Assembly: GCF_047663525.1 (NCBI RefSeq)
Contig: NC_092601.1
Location: 18,561,501-18,625,500, forward strand
Reading direction: 5' to 3'
DNA from: Anas platyrhynchos
Lineage: Eukaryota > Chordata > Aves > Anseriformes > Anatidae
DNA: 64,000 nt
Shown: piece after piece, positions 33,424 to 46,800 of the stretch
Position numbering within the stretch: position 1 is the stretch's first letter
How the letters are laid out: every line of letters starts with the position of its first letter
Translations under genes and position numbers: made by a program
The notes under the pieces: generated by a model
What the model saw: the letters and a program-made list of their open reading frames with translations, nothing else
What the model was told of the DNA's origin: nothing
The model's database searches: none

Positions 33424-36400
33424 GGGGCGAGGGTGCCACGCGGCCGTGTACAGATTGAGCACGTCCTACGGTGCAAGTACAGTTAACCGGTTGATTGCAA
33501 ATGTATTCAGTACCATTTCCTTAATGTGGCAAGTCAGTGCTGGGTTCCTTACTATTAGCTAGTTGTGCAGTGAATTCTGTACAGTGGTATTGGTTCTTGT
33601 CTTACCTGTCCAAGGGTTTTATAAAAGCAGTGTTCCCTCTAAGTCAGAAGGCAGGAAGGTCGCTACCACAGGTGGCAAAAGACAAATAAGTACCTGCTCT
33701 GAGGCTCGTTTTAACAGCAGGCAATGGGCGCCGGGTTCCAGTGAGTGCCTAGGAAAGCCAACAATACCTTCTCCTGTTAGAAAACACAGTAGCTGATGAG
33801 TTGATATTTATCTCGTTCTTCCAGAGCTAACACAGAACTGGTCTCGTTGCAGCGAGCGCTGGGGCGGCCGGCCCCGGGCTGGGAGCTGCTGCGGGGCTTT
33901 CGTGTACAGCGCAAAAACAGAGCCCAAGGAAAGTGCCAAATTCACAAAGACATAAAGCGGTGTCTGTGTTAACTTTTGTTTGTATATAGTTACTGTACAA
34001 AAACTAACCACGACAACCAAACAGGTGTTTCAAACGTAGTTTAGGATGCAAGCAGCACGGGGGCGGAGGCACAGAGGTTTGGGGTTTGTGTTGGTTCTCC
34101 AAACGGCTTCTGTGCTTCAACACGGGTCTGGCTGAGGGCACGAAAAGTTGCTGTTTGCAACTCGCTTTGGAAAACAGTTCAGCAATAGTTGTCTGCTAAT
34201 TAGAAATAGGCTTGTACCAGTGGAAAATCTGGCGTGTTACAGTTCCACTTCTTCATCGGGGGTTGTTAAAGTTTGCAAATTTACCAGTAGTTACCGATTG
34301 GCGATACTGAACACTTACTCACTCTCAAACTCCGAGTTGCCATCACAAAAGGTGTGGGTGTCTCAGTGACTCAAAGTCTAAGTCAATTAGGAAGCAGCAT
34401 ACAACGTGTATTTTTGTACAGGGAGCAACCACCATCTGTCGTAATCTGCAGCAAAAACCTCAGGTGTGAACGTGTGCTTGGCACTGCGGGCTCCGGCAAT
34501 GCGGAATTCAAAGGGAGCACTGAAAAGGCTCCCTAGGCTCTGAAGTCCATCCCGGGGACGCATGCAGCCCATGTTTGCACATAGCAGCAGAATGCAGCTC
34601 ACGAAAACATGCCCAGGACAGAGGCTGAGTTTTGGTTTCCAGCTGCTGAATTACAGCCTTGGCTAAACCAAGGAAATACGAAAATCCAGTAGAGCCTCGT
34701 CAGCAACCTGATGGCTTTCAGGCACCGGGGTGCAGGGGGCAGGGAGCTGAGCTGCTTGCTGCTAGGATTGAAGCAGAGTTGGAAGTGCACCGCCTCGGTG
34801 GAAGCTCTGCCCTCAGCAGCCCCGGCTCTCCTGGCTCGCAGTGCCTGGCTGCTGGGGAGGGAGGTTTTGCCTTGCTGCTTTATGCTGGCAGACGTCGTGT
34901 GTTGCCTTCTGACCTCCTGACAAGCAATAGTTAAGGGACTGCCACAGCTGTTCTTGTAGCAAAAAAAAATAATAATAATCCAGCAGTTTTTTGTCATCAT
35001 CATTAACACAGCTCATTTCTGCTGCAAAATTGCAAATAAATGCATTAATTAATAAGCAGCAAACCTCATCACAGGCAGTCATTACCAGTGACAAAAACGC
35101 ATAACTTGAACCCCCTGCTAGTTAGGTCAGCTCCACATGTGCATTCGCAGCGAATGCTGCCAGGACTGGATCCGGACCTTCACGCTCGCCGGGTTTTCTC
35201 TCCCAGCACCTCCCAGCTCAGACACTTCTCCTGCAGGGCCGTAGTGACTCGGGGACCTGGCAGCCCACAGCGGTTTCCACCGTGGCTTCTCTCTCCGATG
35301 CCAGCACCAGAGGCTGCGCATCTCCCTGCCCGCACCTCTGCACCCACTTTTTAACTCTAAGGTGTTATAAAAGAGCCTCGCCTGCTGCCTGCAGAGCTGC
35401 CCTCAGCAGCGAGGATGCCAGGGAGAGAGCAGGAGGATGGCACAGTGCCTGACCCGAGTGTCTCCTGCCCGGCTGATGCAAGAAGGGTGACCCAGGGGCA
35501 TCTGCACTTGGCCTGTGCCAGTCAGGCGGTGAGAAAGCCGTGCACGAAGTAGACCAGGGACATCCAAACACCAGTACAGTATAAGCCTAAATTCATTATG
35601 TGACCCCCCCCTGCGATTTTTCTAGAGCCAGTCTTGCTGACAAAAAAAAGGCAAAAGATTTTAATACAGGGTACAGTAGAACTGTAGCAATATTTTCCTT
35701 AGAGGGAACACTGAAATTTTAGCAGCACAAACAGTACTTGTGTTAATATTTTAGCAAAATTATAATCAATTTAAATGTTTAAATTGATTGTATGTGAGAT
35801 AATGTTTGTTCGGTACATTGTATTTTTTCTAACTATATAACTGTTCCAGAGTTTCCTTGTAACCGTAAAGAACTAAAGTTCTGTCTGACTGCGAGAAGTG
35901 TCCTGATCAGTGGTGTAAACGTGCTGAATATTACAACATCTGAATGTACGCACCCCAGGCCTACATTGCATTTCTTTCCTTTCCACCCCTTCCACCCGGT
36001 GGCAGCGGGGCACAGGATGGCTGCACCCCCCTGCACCCCCCCGCTGCCACTGACCTGAGAGCAGCTGTGCCACGGGTACCACAACAGCACAACTGTGACT
36101 CCATCCCTGGGCCAGGCACGGTTGTTCTTCTCAAGGTCAGCTTCTTTTTACAGTCATTGCTCCCCGAAATTCATCAGCAAATGGCACTTGGCGCTGTGTG
36201 TGCAAGGCCCTGGATGTGCTGTGCTAAGAGGAGAGGAGGAGGAAGAGGTTTGGGCACCTGGGAAGGTTCCCGGCAGGGATGAGGCAGAGCAGATTGCTCC
36301 TCGAGTGAACTGGAGCTGGGAATTACATCCTTGGTCCAGCCACACCAACGCCACCTGGAGAAACCTTCACTTGCCTCCCGCGTGGTGCCGCTGGGAGGGA

Positions 36401-38555
36401 GCCTTCTGCTGCAGAGAGGAGCCAGCAGCTCTCCTGTGGCTGCAGGGTGGGCGCTGCCCTGCTTCCGTGGCACGAGGGCGGGCAGAAAGCTGGGCAGGCA
36501 TCCCACAATTGATGTATTTTTTTCCAGGCAACAGCGATGAGTTCACTCCCGAACAGTCGCCCCTCAGGCTGCGTCAGCCAGACAGGATGGGAAAAAATGT
36601 AATTAACGTGGCACTGCAACACCTAAGACACACATGCCTTGGAAACAGCATTTACCCACCTTGGAAGCAAAACCATGTTCTGTTTCGTTGGCAAGACTGT
36701 TGATGAACTCCTGTGTAACTCCCTGTCCCCCAGTGACAGCAGGGGAGCCCACACGGCCCTGCTGAATTAAAACATGCTTAATTAAAGGAAGCGTGAGGCA
36801 CCGGCCCTTGCCCTGGCCAGTGTTGGTGCATTACCAGTGGTACCAAATCCTGTTTCCAAGCTCTCTGTGAGACCCCGCAGTGTCCCCGCTAGCCGTTCGC
36901 TGTGTTAGTGGTACCGTTATAGTGTCAGTGACTTGTCAGGCAGACCAGTGTGTGCAGGTACAGACCGTAACTAAATATAACCTTATGGGCTCATGGTTAG
37001 AGAATTGCTAGATCCCTCGGTGTAACGCCTGTAGTATCTTCCTCGAGGTTTGAGTATTCTTAACATCAGTCTTCATCCTTCTTTCACCTGCTTTTTCTCC
37101 CTGTGGATTCACTGTGGTAGACAGTAGCTGCTTTCCTCGTATCTATCCACACCAAGTCTTAAAAGCATGCCTGAATTTTGCTGTGAATTCGTGCCATGCC
37201 AGCTGCTACCCTCATGCTGTTCCTGCAAGCTGTTTAATATATCCTCTGTTCTAGAGATCTCCAGAAGCCCAGCAGCTAACTCAAGCTTGCAGAGGGCAGG
37301 ACTGTGCTGCTCTCAGGCTAGCGTGCCAAAAGCTTCTACATAGTGTTAGCATTGAATTTGGGTGTAAAGAAGAGAATCTGAACAATCCTGTAGCTTTCCT
37401 GGAGATTTATTCTACAAGGTCATCTTGCTCCAGGAGGTTCTGTTGTGACAACACAGATATTTCTCATTGCTGAAGTTAAACACATTGTGAGGGGTTTTTT
37501 GTTTTTATGAACTTATAGTTTAAGCACATCAAGAGTATTTGAAAGCAAGATGTTAATTGGAAATTGTTCCCAACATTTTAAGCTATTCCTAGGAAGATGG
37601 AAGCTTTGCTTAACTGATACTTAGCAAAAACATCTCCCCCCAACTGCATGCTTCTAAATCTCATACAGATTAAGTCACGTCTGTGAGCAGTTGGATTTTA
37701 CTCGCTGTTTTGCCAAGGCACTTTGTAAGATGAGTTTCTTGTCAGGCAAATTGCAGGTAGCTACACAACAGCACTGGGAATTAGTTCATACTACAACAGT
37801 AACAGTTACTGCATTTTTTCCATCACCCAGCCATTCTTTACTGGGGTATCAATACCCATCTCTCTCCCCAGCCAGCACTGTCCCCTCCAAGCACATATGG
37901 CTGGCTCTTTCTTTGTTCTGCCTGCTGCAGCTATGAGATCATTTAAACAGAATTAAACCAACTGCAGTCATTGTCTATTCATTAGTAAAATCACATCATT
38001 ACTTATGTGGAATCAGTATTTCTCTCTATAAAAGCTACTGTATATATTTGCAGACTTCCTTTCCGCCTTGTTTTCCTGAAGCGCAGCAGATGGATGTAGC
38101 TCCACTCTGTTTTATTCATAGTACTTTCCTAGATTGCATTTTGAAGCTGTGTGTCAGAAGACCCTCCCCGCCACCAGTGAGGCTCAGAAAAGACCTTCAC
38201 TGTATCGACTTGAAACCCAAGTTCAGCTGCCTGTATTTTGTTGCAATACGCATTTAAACCTCAGATTCTTTACAAGTTTTAATAACAAACTGATACCAAA
38301 TGTGGTTTGCAGATTTCAGTTTTTTGCAGATACCTCCGTATAAGCAGACCGCTTCAAAGAGTTGCAGTTGTCACTAATCTTACGTGCATTGTAGTATAAA
38401 GTGGACTGTGTATGAAAATAAGTTAAAAATGTTTACAACTTTTGTATATATATAAATATATAAAAAATATCTTTTGAGAGAATGTGTGATTATGTATTTT
38501 CAGTGTCTGTGTACCAACTGCAACTTATTTTCAATAAAGAGTTTAAAATGAAAAG
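33424..38555 (+). other. SYNGR3: Probable 3' UTR of SYNGR3 (about 5.1 kb)
   Basis: From the stop to the AATAAA at 38533 there is no other gene and no recognised repeat. The sequence becomes AT-rich with UTR features: TGTATATA (Pumilio-type) at 33981, 38039 and 38443, T-rich runs and internal AATAAA (35035-35040). A shorter UTR ending before 38.5 kb is possible. The single-UTR reading is inference. Confidence 0.55.
38533..38538 (+). terminator. SYNGR3: Distal SYNGR3 poly(A) signal
   Basis: AATAAA in TTTTCAATAAAGAGTTT follows an AT-rich UTR-like segment. It faces the ZNF598 signal only 45 bp away. Confidence 0.7.
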
Positions 38556-38582
38556 AAGCGGCCTGAAAAAATTTGGTAACAC

Positions 38583-38588
38583 TTTATT
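38583..38588 (-). terminator. ZNF598: Distal ZNF598 poly(A) signal
   Basis: TTTATT on the plus strand is AATAAA on the minus strand, 1.9 kb after the ZNF598 stop. Its cleavage site would fall at about 38560-38570, abutting the SYNGR3 end. Confidence 0.65.
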
Positions 38589-40511
38589 TAACCAGGTGAA
38601 CACAGGGAACAAGGGAACTGCATCAGTTCAGAGATAGATCAGAGATCAATCACCTCGAGGAAACTTACAGCAGCACTTCGAGTTCTCAACCTGCCAGGCG
38701 GGAACTACGGATCTGCTAATACAGAAGAAATTAACTGAAAATAACGGGAAGACATAAAAACTCCTGGAGAGTATATGCATTTTGTTTCCTCTGAATTTTA
38801 CAAACCAAAGGAACATACAGGGGGGAAAAAAAAAAGTTGACGTAGATCCATTGCTGACTGGATGTGGCATGGGCAGGTGGCATCGAAAGTGAAGCACCCA
38901 AGTGCCAGCACAGTCAGGTCTGTTGTGGGTCGTGGTAGTGTCACGGGCATCAGGCCCGGCTCTGCTCGAGAGGAACCCGACTCGAAGCAGGAACATGGAA
39001 GCATTACTAATTGCAATATATTCATGCATTTTATAAACAGCCATGCAGCCAATCCTCCCCTCCCCACTTCAGGGCATGCAGTCTGGCCCCTGTGCTGTAT
39101 ACAACACGCTTAGGTATTCAAAACAGCCTTAATTATTTGGAAAAGAAACCAAAAGCACTTTGCAGCCTGACAGCAAGCAAAAAATAAGTAAGTATAAGGC
39201 AAGAAAAAATTTCTGTAGCCAGGACTAGCTCTTTAGTAATAGTCTGAGCTCGTGTTCATATAAATGCTTATATAAAAGCAGTATTTTATCACTTAAAAAT
39301 TACATAAATTAACTTCAACATGTTAAAATAACTAAACCTGGTCTGCAAGGATGGGCAAGAATCAGACACTTATAGCCGTGAAAGTGCACTGCAGGGAGGT
39401 CTCGTCACTCCATCGCATCAGAGCTGCTGCTGGAGGAGTCACTTCAAACGAGGAACAGATTCAACTCCCATTTCCTAGAGGTGGAATTTATAGATGACAA
39501 GCAACAGAAGCAAAGCTACTGCAGACCGATATCACCAAGGGAGGTACAGGATGTAAACACTCCATACAGTCTGAACAAATTATCCTTGTTAGTGTAGACC
39601 ACTGTAAACAGATAAATGCACTTAAAGGCACTGCAGATAAACATGGTCAGTGATCAGCAGCATTTAATGTCCCAATACGCTGTTGCTTGGAACTACCACC
39701 ATTAATACATCCAAGAACTTAGAAACATGGCAGTCATTAAATAAAATTACTGTGAAGTGTGCTTTACAGGAAGTAAAGCTTTAACATTATGATTCTACAT
39801 GCAGTGCTACAAAATAAGTTTCTTTAAAGAACATGTTACATAAAAGGTCAGAGGCAACTTCAAACCTCAGGTTCAACTCATGACACCGATCAGTCCAATT
39901 CTTCAAGTAGTAGAATTAACTCAGTTTTCAAACAGGAATATTCTTTGCTGCAGCCCAATATTTATAGACACACAACTGAAACGGTCTCATTCACTGGTGA
40001 GTAGGATCTTTTCCTTTTAGTAGGATCTTTTCCTTTTCGGCATCTTTGCACCCCTGACTACTTCGATTTCCATGGTCACAGAAATAGCACACAAATCAGA
40101 ATATACGGGAAGCCACTGCTGCTTCCATTCATTTCAGTGACAAAATCTCCCCCCACCCCCCCACAAAAGAAAGAAAAAACCCAAACCAGATGCATATTCC
40201 ACTACTGTGTCCCCTGTCAGTCGTCAGATCAGAAAGCATTTTCTCAGCTATTGCGTTACAGGAGAAAGGTGGCCCCCACCTGCCCACCCTGCGATTTTGC
40301 CCTAATTCTACTCAGGCATTTTGGAAGCTCAAACTTTGGGTGTTAATTAGCTACGGTGCAGTCCAGTGATCCCTTTGCACATTATTTATGAACAGCACTG
40401 AGAGGGCTCTCTAACAGTTACCTGCATATGAGTACTCAGCTGGCAGTGGCTCTCAGCCACACTACACTGTCAAACCTCATTCCAAAAAGTGCATATTCAT
40501 AGACAAACTCT

Positions 40512-40517
40512 TTTATT
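40512..40517 (-). terminator. ZNF598: Proximal ZNF598 poly(A) signal 14 nt after the stop
   Basis: On the minus strand the stop TAG (40534-40532) is followed after 14 nt by AATAAA, then a G/T-containing stretch. If used, the 3' UTR would be only about 35-40 nt. Confidence 0.45.
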
Positions 40518-40531
40518 GGTCTTCAGAAAAG

Positions 40532-40879
40532 CTAACTTATGATTCTACTGATTGCTTGTAAAGAAGGGAACTCCTCATCCTCAATATGCAAAGCTTTATG
40601 GGTGACAATGTCCTGCTGAGTTAGTACTTGCTTACATGTTGGGCAGATGCAGCAGTCAAGATCAGAGTTGGAGTCCGTTTGCCAAACGTGCTTTTTGTTC
40701 TTTTTGGACTTGTTTGAACTTTGCTTTTCTTTGATTCTGAAATCATTGTGAGCAGAAAGCAGTTCTTGTTGCTTAACTGTGTCCGGCAACAACACCAACA
40801 ACTCATTAAAAATTTTCTTGAAATTATCCCCAAGCAGTTCTCGGCAACTTTTGTAATACTGTGCTGCAGAAATCAGCCC
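40532..40879 (-). CDS. ZNF598: ZNF598 exon 12, C-terminal domain and stop
   Basis: It encodes GLISAAQYYKSCRELLGDNF, FNELLVLLPDTVKQQELLSA, a C-x-C-x2-C cluster (CCICPTC) and the final EEFPSLQAISRIIS before TAG at 40534-40532. Excellent agreement with the mammalian C-terminus fixes the end of the gene. Confidence 0.97.
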   Translation of the reverse strand, partial: GLISAAQYYKSCRELLGDNFKKIFNELLVLLPDTVKQQELLSAHNDFRIKEKQSSNKSKKNKKHVWQTDSNSDLDCCICPTCKQVLTQQDIVTHKALHIEDEEFPSLQAISRIIS

Positions 40880-43800
40880 CTTCAGTGAAAAGAAAATTGG
40901 AACAGTTAGGAATTTAAAAAGAAAAAGAAAAAAGTCCCATTCATCTAAAAATGGACTCACTTCTTCCCAGGCCACATCATTCTCACTGCTTTTTTTTGCT
41001 ACCTTAGCACTACAAAAGAGCTACGGTGAAGCACAGAGGAAAAGAAAACCTGTGCAGTCCACCCACTAATACCAAATAGTGACAGACGCACAGTATGAAC
41101 TGAACAGAGAGGAAATTTCAGGAACAGGAAGGTTCTTGCCCACTCACCTGTCTGAATTGCCCAGAATGAGTTTTAAACTTGTTGAACTTGGACTCATCGC
41201 TTTGGAGAAATTCTTTAATGGATTGTATTAGCTGAATGTTCCTTTGCTGGAAGTTCTCAGGTATCAAGTATGACCCATGACAAGATTTTGGCCTGCATTT
41301 GGGGGAGGGAAAAATAAAAGAAAGAAGGAATTTGATACTGCTTCATGTTATAAAAAGATATACATGATCTGGCTATTCTTTTCTATAGGATGCATTCCCT
41401 CCTGCAGTAATGCAGTGGGAGTAATCCTGTGGGATTACTGCATCAGATTCCAGCTTTACCTAGACAGAACACATGAAATTCAAATTTAACGTAGCCTTGA
41501 CTAGTGATTTTGTAAGAAAGGTTCACTGAAAAGGCATGACAACAGACCATGCCATGAATAAAGCAGAATGGATTAATACAGACATCTGTATTAAACTTCC
41601 AAAAATTTTTCCCTTCCCAGTTTTTTATAATCTCAGCTCTCTAGCCCAGAAGGGCTCAGCCAGAGACCAGCTACTAGAAAGATCCAAGCAATGAAGGCAG
41701 GCATTTAGGGGTTGTCAAGAAAAGCAATCTGCAGCACCTTGCTTCTAGGAGTCAGACAATCAACTGAAAGATTAAAGAAATATGTTGTAGCTGTTGTAGA
41801 ACTGTTTCCAAACAAATCTAGAAAATAGAAGGCTGTGCTGCCAATCCACATGTTTTCATTTCCTCAGACTTGCATCCAAGCAATGCTTGTCCCTGTTTTC
41901 ACAGGAGTCTCCTGACTGGCCGTGGGACTCCACAGCAGGATCGTTATGTGGCTGGTCTCTGGTGCAGCACCTGCTTACAATAATCCCCTCAGAATATTTC
42001 ATGCTTCATCTGAAGGCTCTATGACATACCTGAGACACAACGTGTGAAGTAACTCTAACTCAAAGGACTTTTACTTACTCTTTCAAAGACGTAGTGACGG
42101 GTTCAGAGATATTGGTGGCTGGAATAACAGCAAAACCTGGAGGGGGTTTACTAACAGGCACGGACAGTCCTGGAGGCGGAGGAGGACTCTTTAATAGCAC
42201 CACAGTGTTAAAGCCTAAACGAAAGCAGAAATGGGCAGGCAATTAGAGCACATATCTGTGGCACCCACATACCACCATCTGTAATTAACACCAATGGTCT
42301 GATGTACTCTCAGAAGCACCAGGAAGTTACAAGTCAACAGTCCAGGCCACTACATCAGAATAAACCTAAAGAAATTAAAGAGGTGGAGATCCAGCCTACA
42401 GTCAGGTCAAGAAGCACTTCAGAGTGGCTGATGTTACTCCACAGAGTACTAAACTATTGAGTTAATTTTTCACAAGGCACTAATCAAAAAAAACACAAAC
42501 CCAACCCCACTCAAACTCCTGATGGTAAAACACGTTATTAAAACAAATGGAAATCACTCCAGAAGCCACAACAGAACTAGGCATCGCATGTTCTAGTGTA
42601 CTTCACCTACAATTATCCACAGAGCAGCACAGAACAAAGCAGCTATGCAAGTCATCTCCTAATGCGATGCCACTTTCATTAAAACCACTGCAGGTCACAT
42701 TCGTTGCTACGCTGCTCCAGTTTTACAGGATTATGGCACCACTAAAAGTAAGGGCACTGCATCTCTGCGAATGCAGAACAATTGACCAAGGAAGCCAACT
42801 GACAAGTATCAGCAGGTACAGATCACAGCTAAAGAGGGACTTCCTTCGTCCATGGGAGCTTCCAGACACACTTTTGTGCTCATTAGAAAGACAGTGACAT
42901 GTAAAGACTGGCTGCTCATCTGTGAGGCTCCCCCAAAAATACAGACACCTGCATCAGACTTGTTTTACAGAGGACATTCAGGACTGTCTGTGTTTCCCAA
43001 GCTGCCTTTTAATTTCAGCCATGTTTCTCCAAGCTACAGCCAAGTAAAGCTGACTGTGCCCTGTAGTGCTTACCTGGTGGTGGTGGCATTCGAGCTGATC
43101 CTGAGCTCCCAAGTGCTGGGAAGTCTTCCTGAGGTAAAGGGCATTGGTTAGTCACTGTGGGCTTTTTAAGGCCAGGGGGCTCTTTGGGTGTACTACAGAT
43201 TGCTAATGATTTTTCTGAATGACCATTCATGACAGTTGTGGATCTGTCAGGGGCGTGAAGAGCAGAGGATGCGTTTGGTGTCTGCTCTGCTTCTGGCAGC
43301 TTTTCAATGGATGATTTGGGAAACGCTGTCTCCTGAAACTGGTGTGGGGATGATGGTCTCTGCTTCTCAACCCCCATCCTCTTTTTCTTGCTCACTTTTG
43401 TAAAAGTTTGTGAGGTAGAAGCTGCCAGCAAGGATGAGACATCAAACATCGTTGGTGTGTTTCTGATCTCCTGCGTTGTCAAGCCACTACCATTGTCTTC
43501 ATCATCCGACTGACAGAGTTTATTGCTCTTCTTACTTCCTTTAGTGCTACTCAAGGAGGATGTTTTCTTGGCTATCTGATTTACACACGGGCTACCAATG
43601 GCTTTGACCACATTTTTACTGGAACCATTGTTCCACGCAGATGTGATGTTAGTTATTGTTTTACTGTTAGGCCTCATTTTTGACACGAGAGCTGGAAAAT
43701 CCTCCTCTTGAAAAGCTGTTTTCTTTGCAGTTGCTGTGTACGTCAAAGACATCCCAGAAGAGATCGTAGGTGCTGCAGAGGATGACAAGCTTGGGAAATC

Positions 43801-46800
43801 TTCTTCTTTAAGCTTAACCGCTGCTAGCTGAGCAGAGCTGTGAGAAAGGACAAGCACACATAGTTACAGCAGCAGGGCAGAGGCAGCAGGACTCCACCAA
43901 GCAGAACAAGCTGCATACCTGACTGCAGTCTTCCTCAAACTTATCACTTAGGGTGGTACAGCATGCATAATTTAACAGAATGTAACTCCCTCAGGCTTAT
44001 AAACCATGCCTAGAACGAGTCTCCTCAAAGCAGTCACACCAGCCTTGCTGTGTTATCAGTACTGTCTTAGTACACCTTACCCTGACCAGCAGGCCATACA
44101 CACAACATTCAGAAGTGCATTCTAGCTGCCACATCCTGCAGAGATTCTATTTGAATTACCACCCATTTAAGGATAGGATGAATTTTAAAACCCATAGCAT
44201 ATGGCTCCCTCAAGATAAGCTACTGAATTAAAGAAGTGTCTGGAATTAATACTGAGAACTTCCCTGCAATTGCAGCACTAACAAAAAAATAAAATCAAGC
44301 CATGAACTGAAGCAACAGCCTCTGCTGTTCATGCAGGCGACCAAGACAGAAACAGTCTGAAGCAGAAGAGGAACTGGGGAAGGGGAGCACTTGAAGCCTA
44401 AGTGATCTGTAAAATCATTTTCTACAGAAACAGAACCCACATAAGTTTCTACATCAGCTCTCAACACTGCAGCCTTGAACAAACTTACCCTTGTAGAGGT
44501 CCCACTGCTGAACCAATTGCTGGAAAGTCATCTTGGCTTAAAGCACCGTTAGCAGCTGCTTCTTTTGGAGTTTTGACAAAAAGAGCAAAGAAATATTTCA
44601 ACTGAAATCCATTCATTTCAGAGGGAAGCTATCACTGAACATGACAGCAGTATTAACAAGTTTCATTTTCAGCAGCTGATGATGTCATTAACTGACATTC
44701 CAAAAAGGAAATTTTAGGTCCATGCATCACTATTTCCTTCAATTAACCACATTCACCATTATGTCACCAGGTACTGGCTTTAGCATGCGGACAATTCATG
44801 ATACTTATTATGAGCAAAACATTGGCTGGTAAGATGCCTGTGAGGATATCCTGTAGAGACTAAGATGTCAGTGCCCCCAGCTGCCTGCTCCACACTTCTC
44901 CCTGAGGCTAGCACTCAACTGCCCGCACAGGGTTAGGATTCTGAGTATGCTGATGCTTCATTTGGAAAGCTGCTCCTCTGAGCTTTCCTCACACCTCTGC
45001 TGCACAGGTGCCCAGACTGCTCAGCAATCAGCTCCTGGGCAGTTATTTTACATTGAAACATAAATCACTTCCAACTTGCATTTGCCTTAAAATGCAGTGC
45101 TGTGGACTGCAGCAGTTCAAGGACAGATTGGTAACAGCTTTGACACACGCAGCAAAAGCTGGGCTAGCAGCAGGAGGAGATAACCTTGCCTCCCATCCCC
45201 AGCTGAGCTGTACCCATTAACCAACCAGAGCTCTCAGCAGCACTCAGCTCATTATGAAAGCATACAAACTAAGGGGGAATCCTGTTGTAGGAGCAATAAG
45301 GCAGTGAAAAAGGGATCTAAAGCAACAGTAATATCAAAACAACAGCATCGTCTTTATTTGCCCCTAAACCTAATTCGGAACAATTAGAAGTTTGCTTTGA
45401 CCAGTTACAGACTTTTACTAGGAGCAACTTTTTCCCAAAAAAGGGAACACTGAGCTTAAGCACCACAACAAATCAGTTTTTGCACACTAGAGTAGGAAAC
45501 GTCAGCCTGAGATGATAGTTGTGGATAGAGCACCATATATACTGTTGTATGTTGATTGTGTTTGGTATTTATACCCTGCTCCATTTTAAGTATAACCTGC
45601 TGCAAGAACCCCAACCCGCTCAGTCACATTTCAATGCAAACAGTTGTTAGATTAAGATTCTGCACAGCTCTTCCCATATCCCCCAGCTTTTGAGAACAGT
45701 GCATGGCAATTCACACTTCTGCCAGCCCGATCTCCTGAACCATCATATCTCCCTGCAGCTGCAGAACATGTTCAGCACTAACCTGGAGTTTCATTTGAAG
45801 ACTTTGGCACGCGTTTGGAGCTGGATCCTTCTGAATCCCTCAGGTCCTCCTTTTTACCTCTACTGCTGCTGTCCTCTTTGTCTTCTACCCGTTTTTTTTC
45901 CTCCTGACGTTTTGCTGCTACAGATGCCCTGACTGCCGCCGCAACGTCTCTGTCTTCTTCTTCCCTACAGGACAGGGCAGATTTTCTTGGTCAAACAGCA
46001 AGGATTAGTGAGCACATTTGTCTCACTCCAGCTCTCACCTCTCTGGTGTCAGGTCTGTTGACAGTCCCTGGCCTTGTGCTGCCACCTGCTGAGAAGGCTG
46101 AAACAAACCCACTGCTCGGATACACCCTGACACCAGCTGGTAAGATGGGCAACACTTAACCCCTGGATTTGCAAATTCTACATGGTGATAACAATCCAGG
46201 ACAGGAGAAACCAACTGGAGTGAACTGGGAGAGACAGTACCAAAGATGCATGGGGACACCTCTCTCACATTTTCAGATGTATGAACGTCTTATTTGTAGG
46301 CCGAAGTAATTCTTTGAAACATGGCTTGTCATGAACTCTCAACACATGCACAATCCACATGCGACACCAACACATAAAGTGTTTAGAGATGGACTTTTTC
46401 CCCTGGTGAAATTACCAGTAATGAACCAGCTGACTTTCCAGGGAGAAAAAGAAGAAAAATAGATGTGCAGTATGTATAAAGCACTCAGGTCTTGTGTGAA
46501 TGAATAGACATATAAATGCAAACTTTCATTTCAATACTTAACCCTCTTCTTTTTCCAAAGCATTCAGTCTGGCCACACAGAGATCTGTTTGTTCAATGAA
46601 AAGCATGGTCCTTAGAACATGAACTTCATGATTACCCAGACCAAAAAGTCCATTAAACCTGCAAAGACTTATCACTTCAGAAAAGCCAATTTTACAAGTT
46701 GGCACAAAAACAGTTGCTGAAATTAATTTAGGACTCTGATATTAGTTAACCCACACATTGAAGATTACAGCGTTCATTTTCTTTGGCAAGTCCAGAACGC

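Larger units (their letters stand above)
38565..40531 (-). other. ZNF598: ZNF598 3' UTR (long form)
   Basis: Non-coding sequence lies between the ZNF598 stop and its distal poly(A) signal. It contains a 20-bp direct duplication of TAGGATCTTTTCCTTTT at 40003-40035. No repeat family or alternative coding exon was recognised. Confidence 0.6.
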
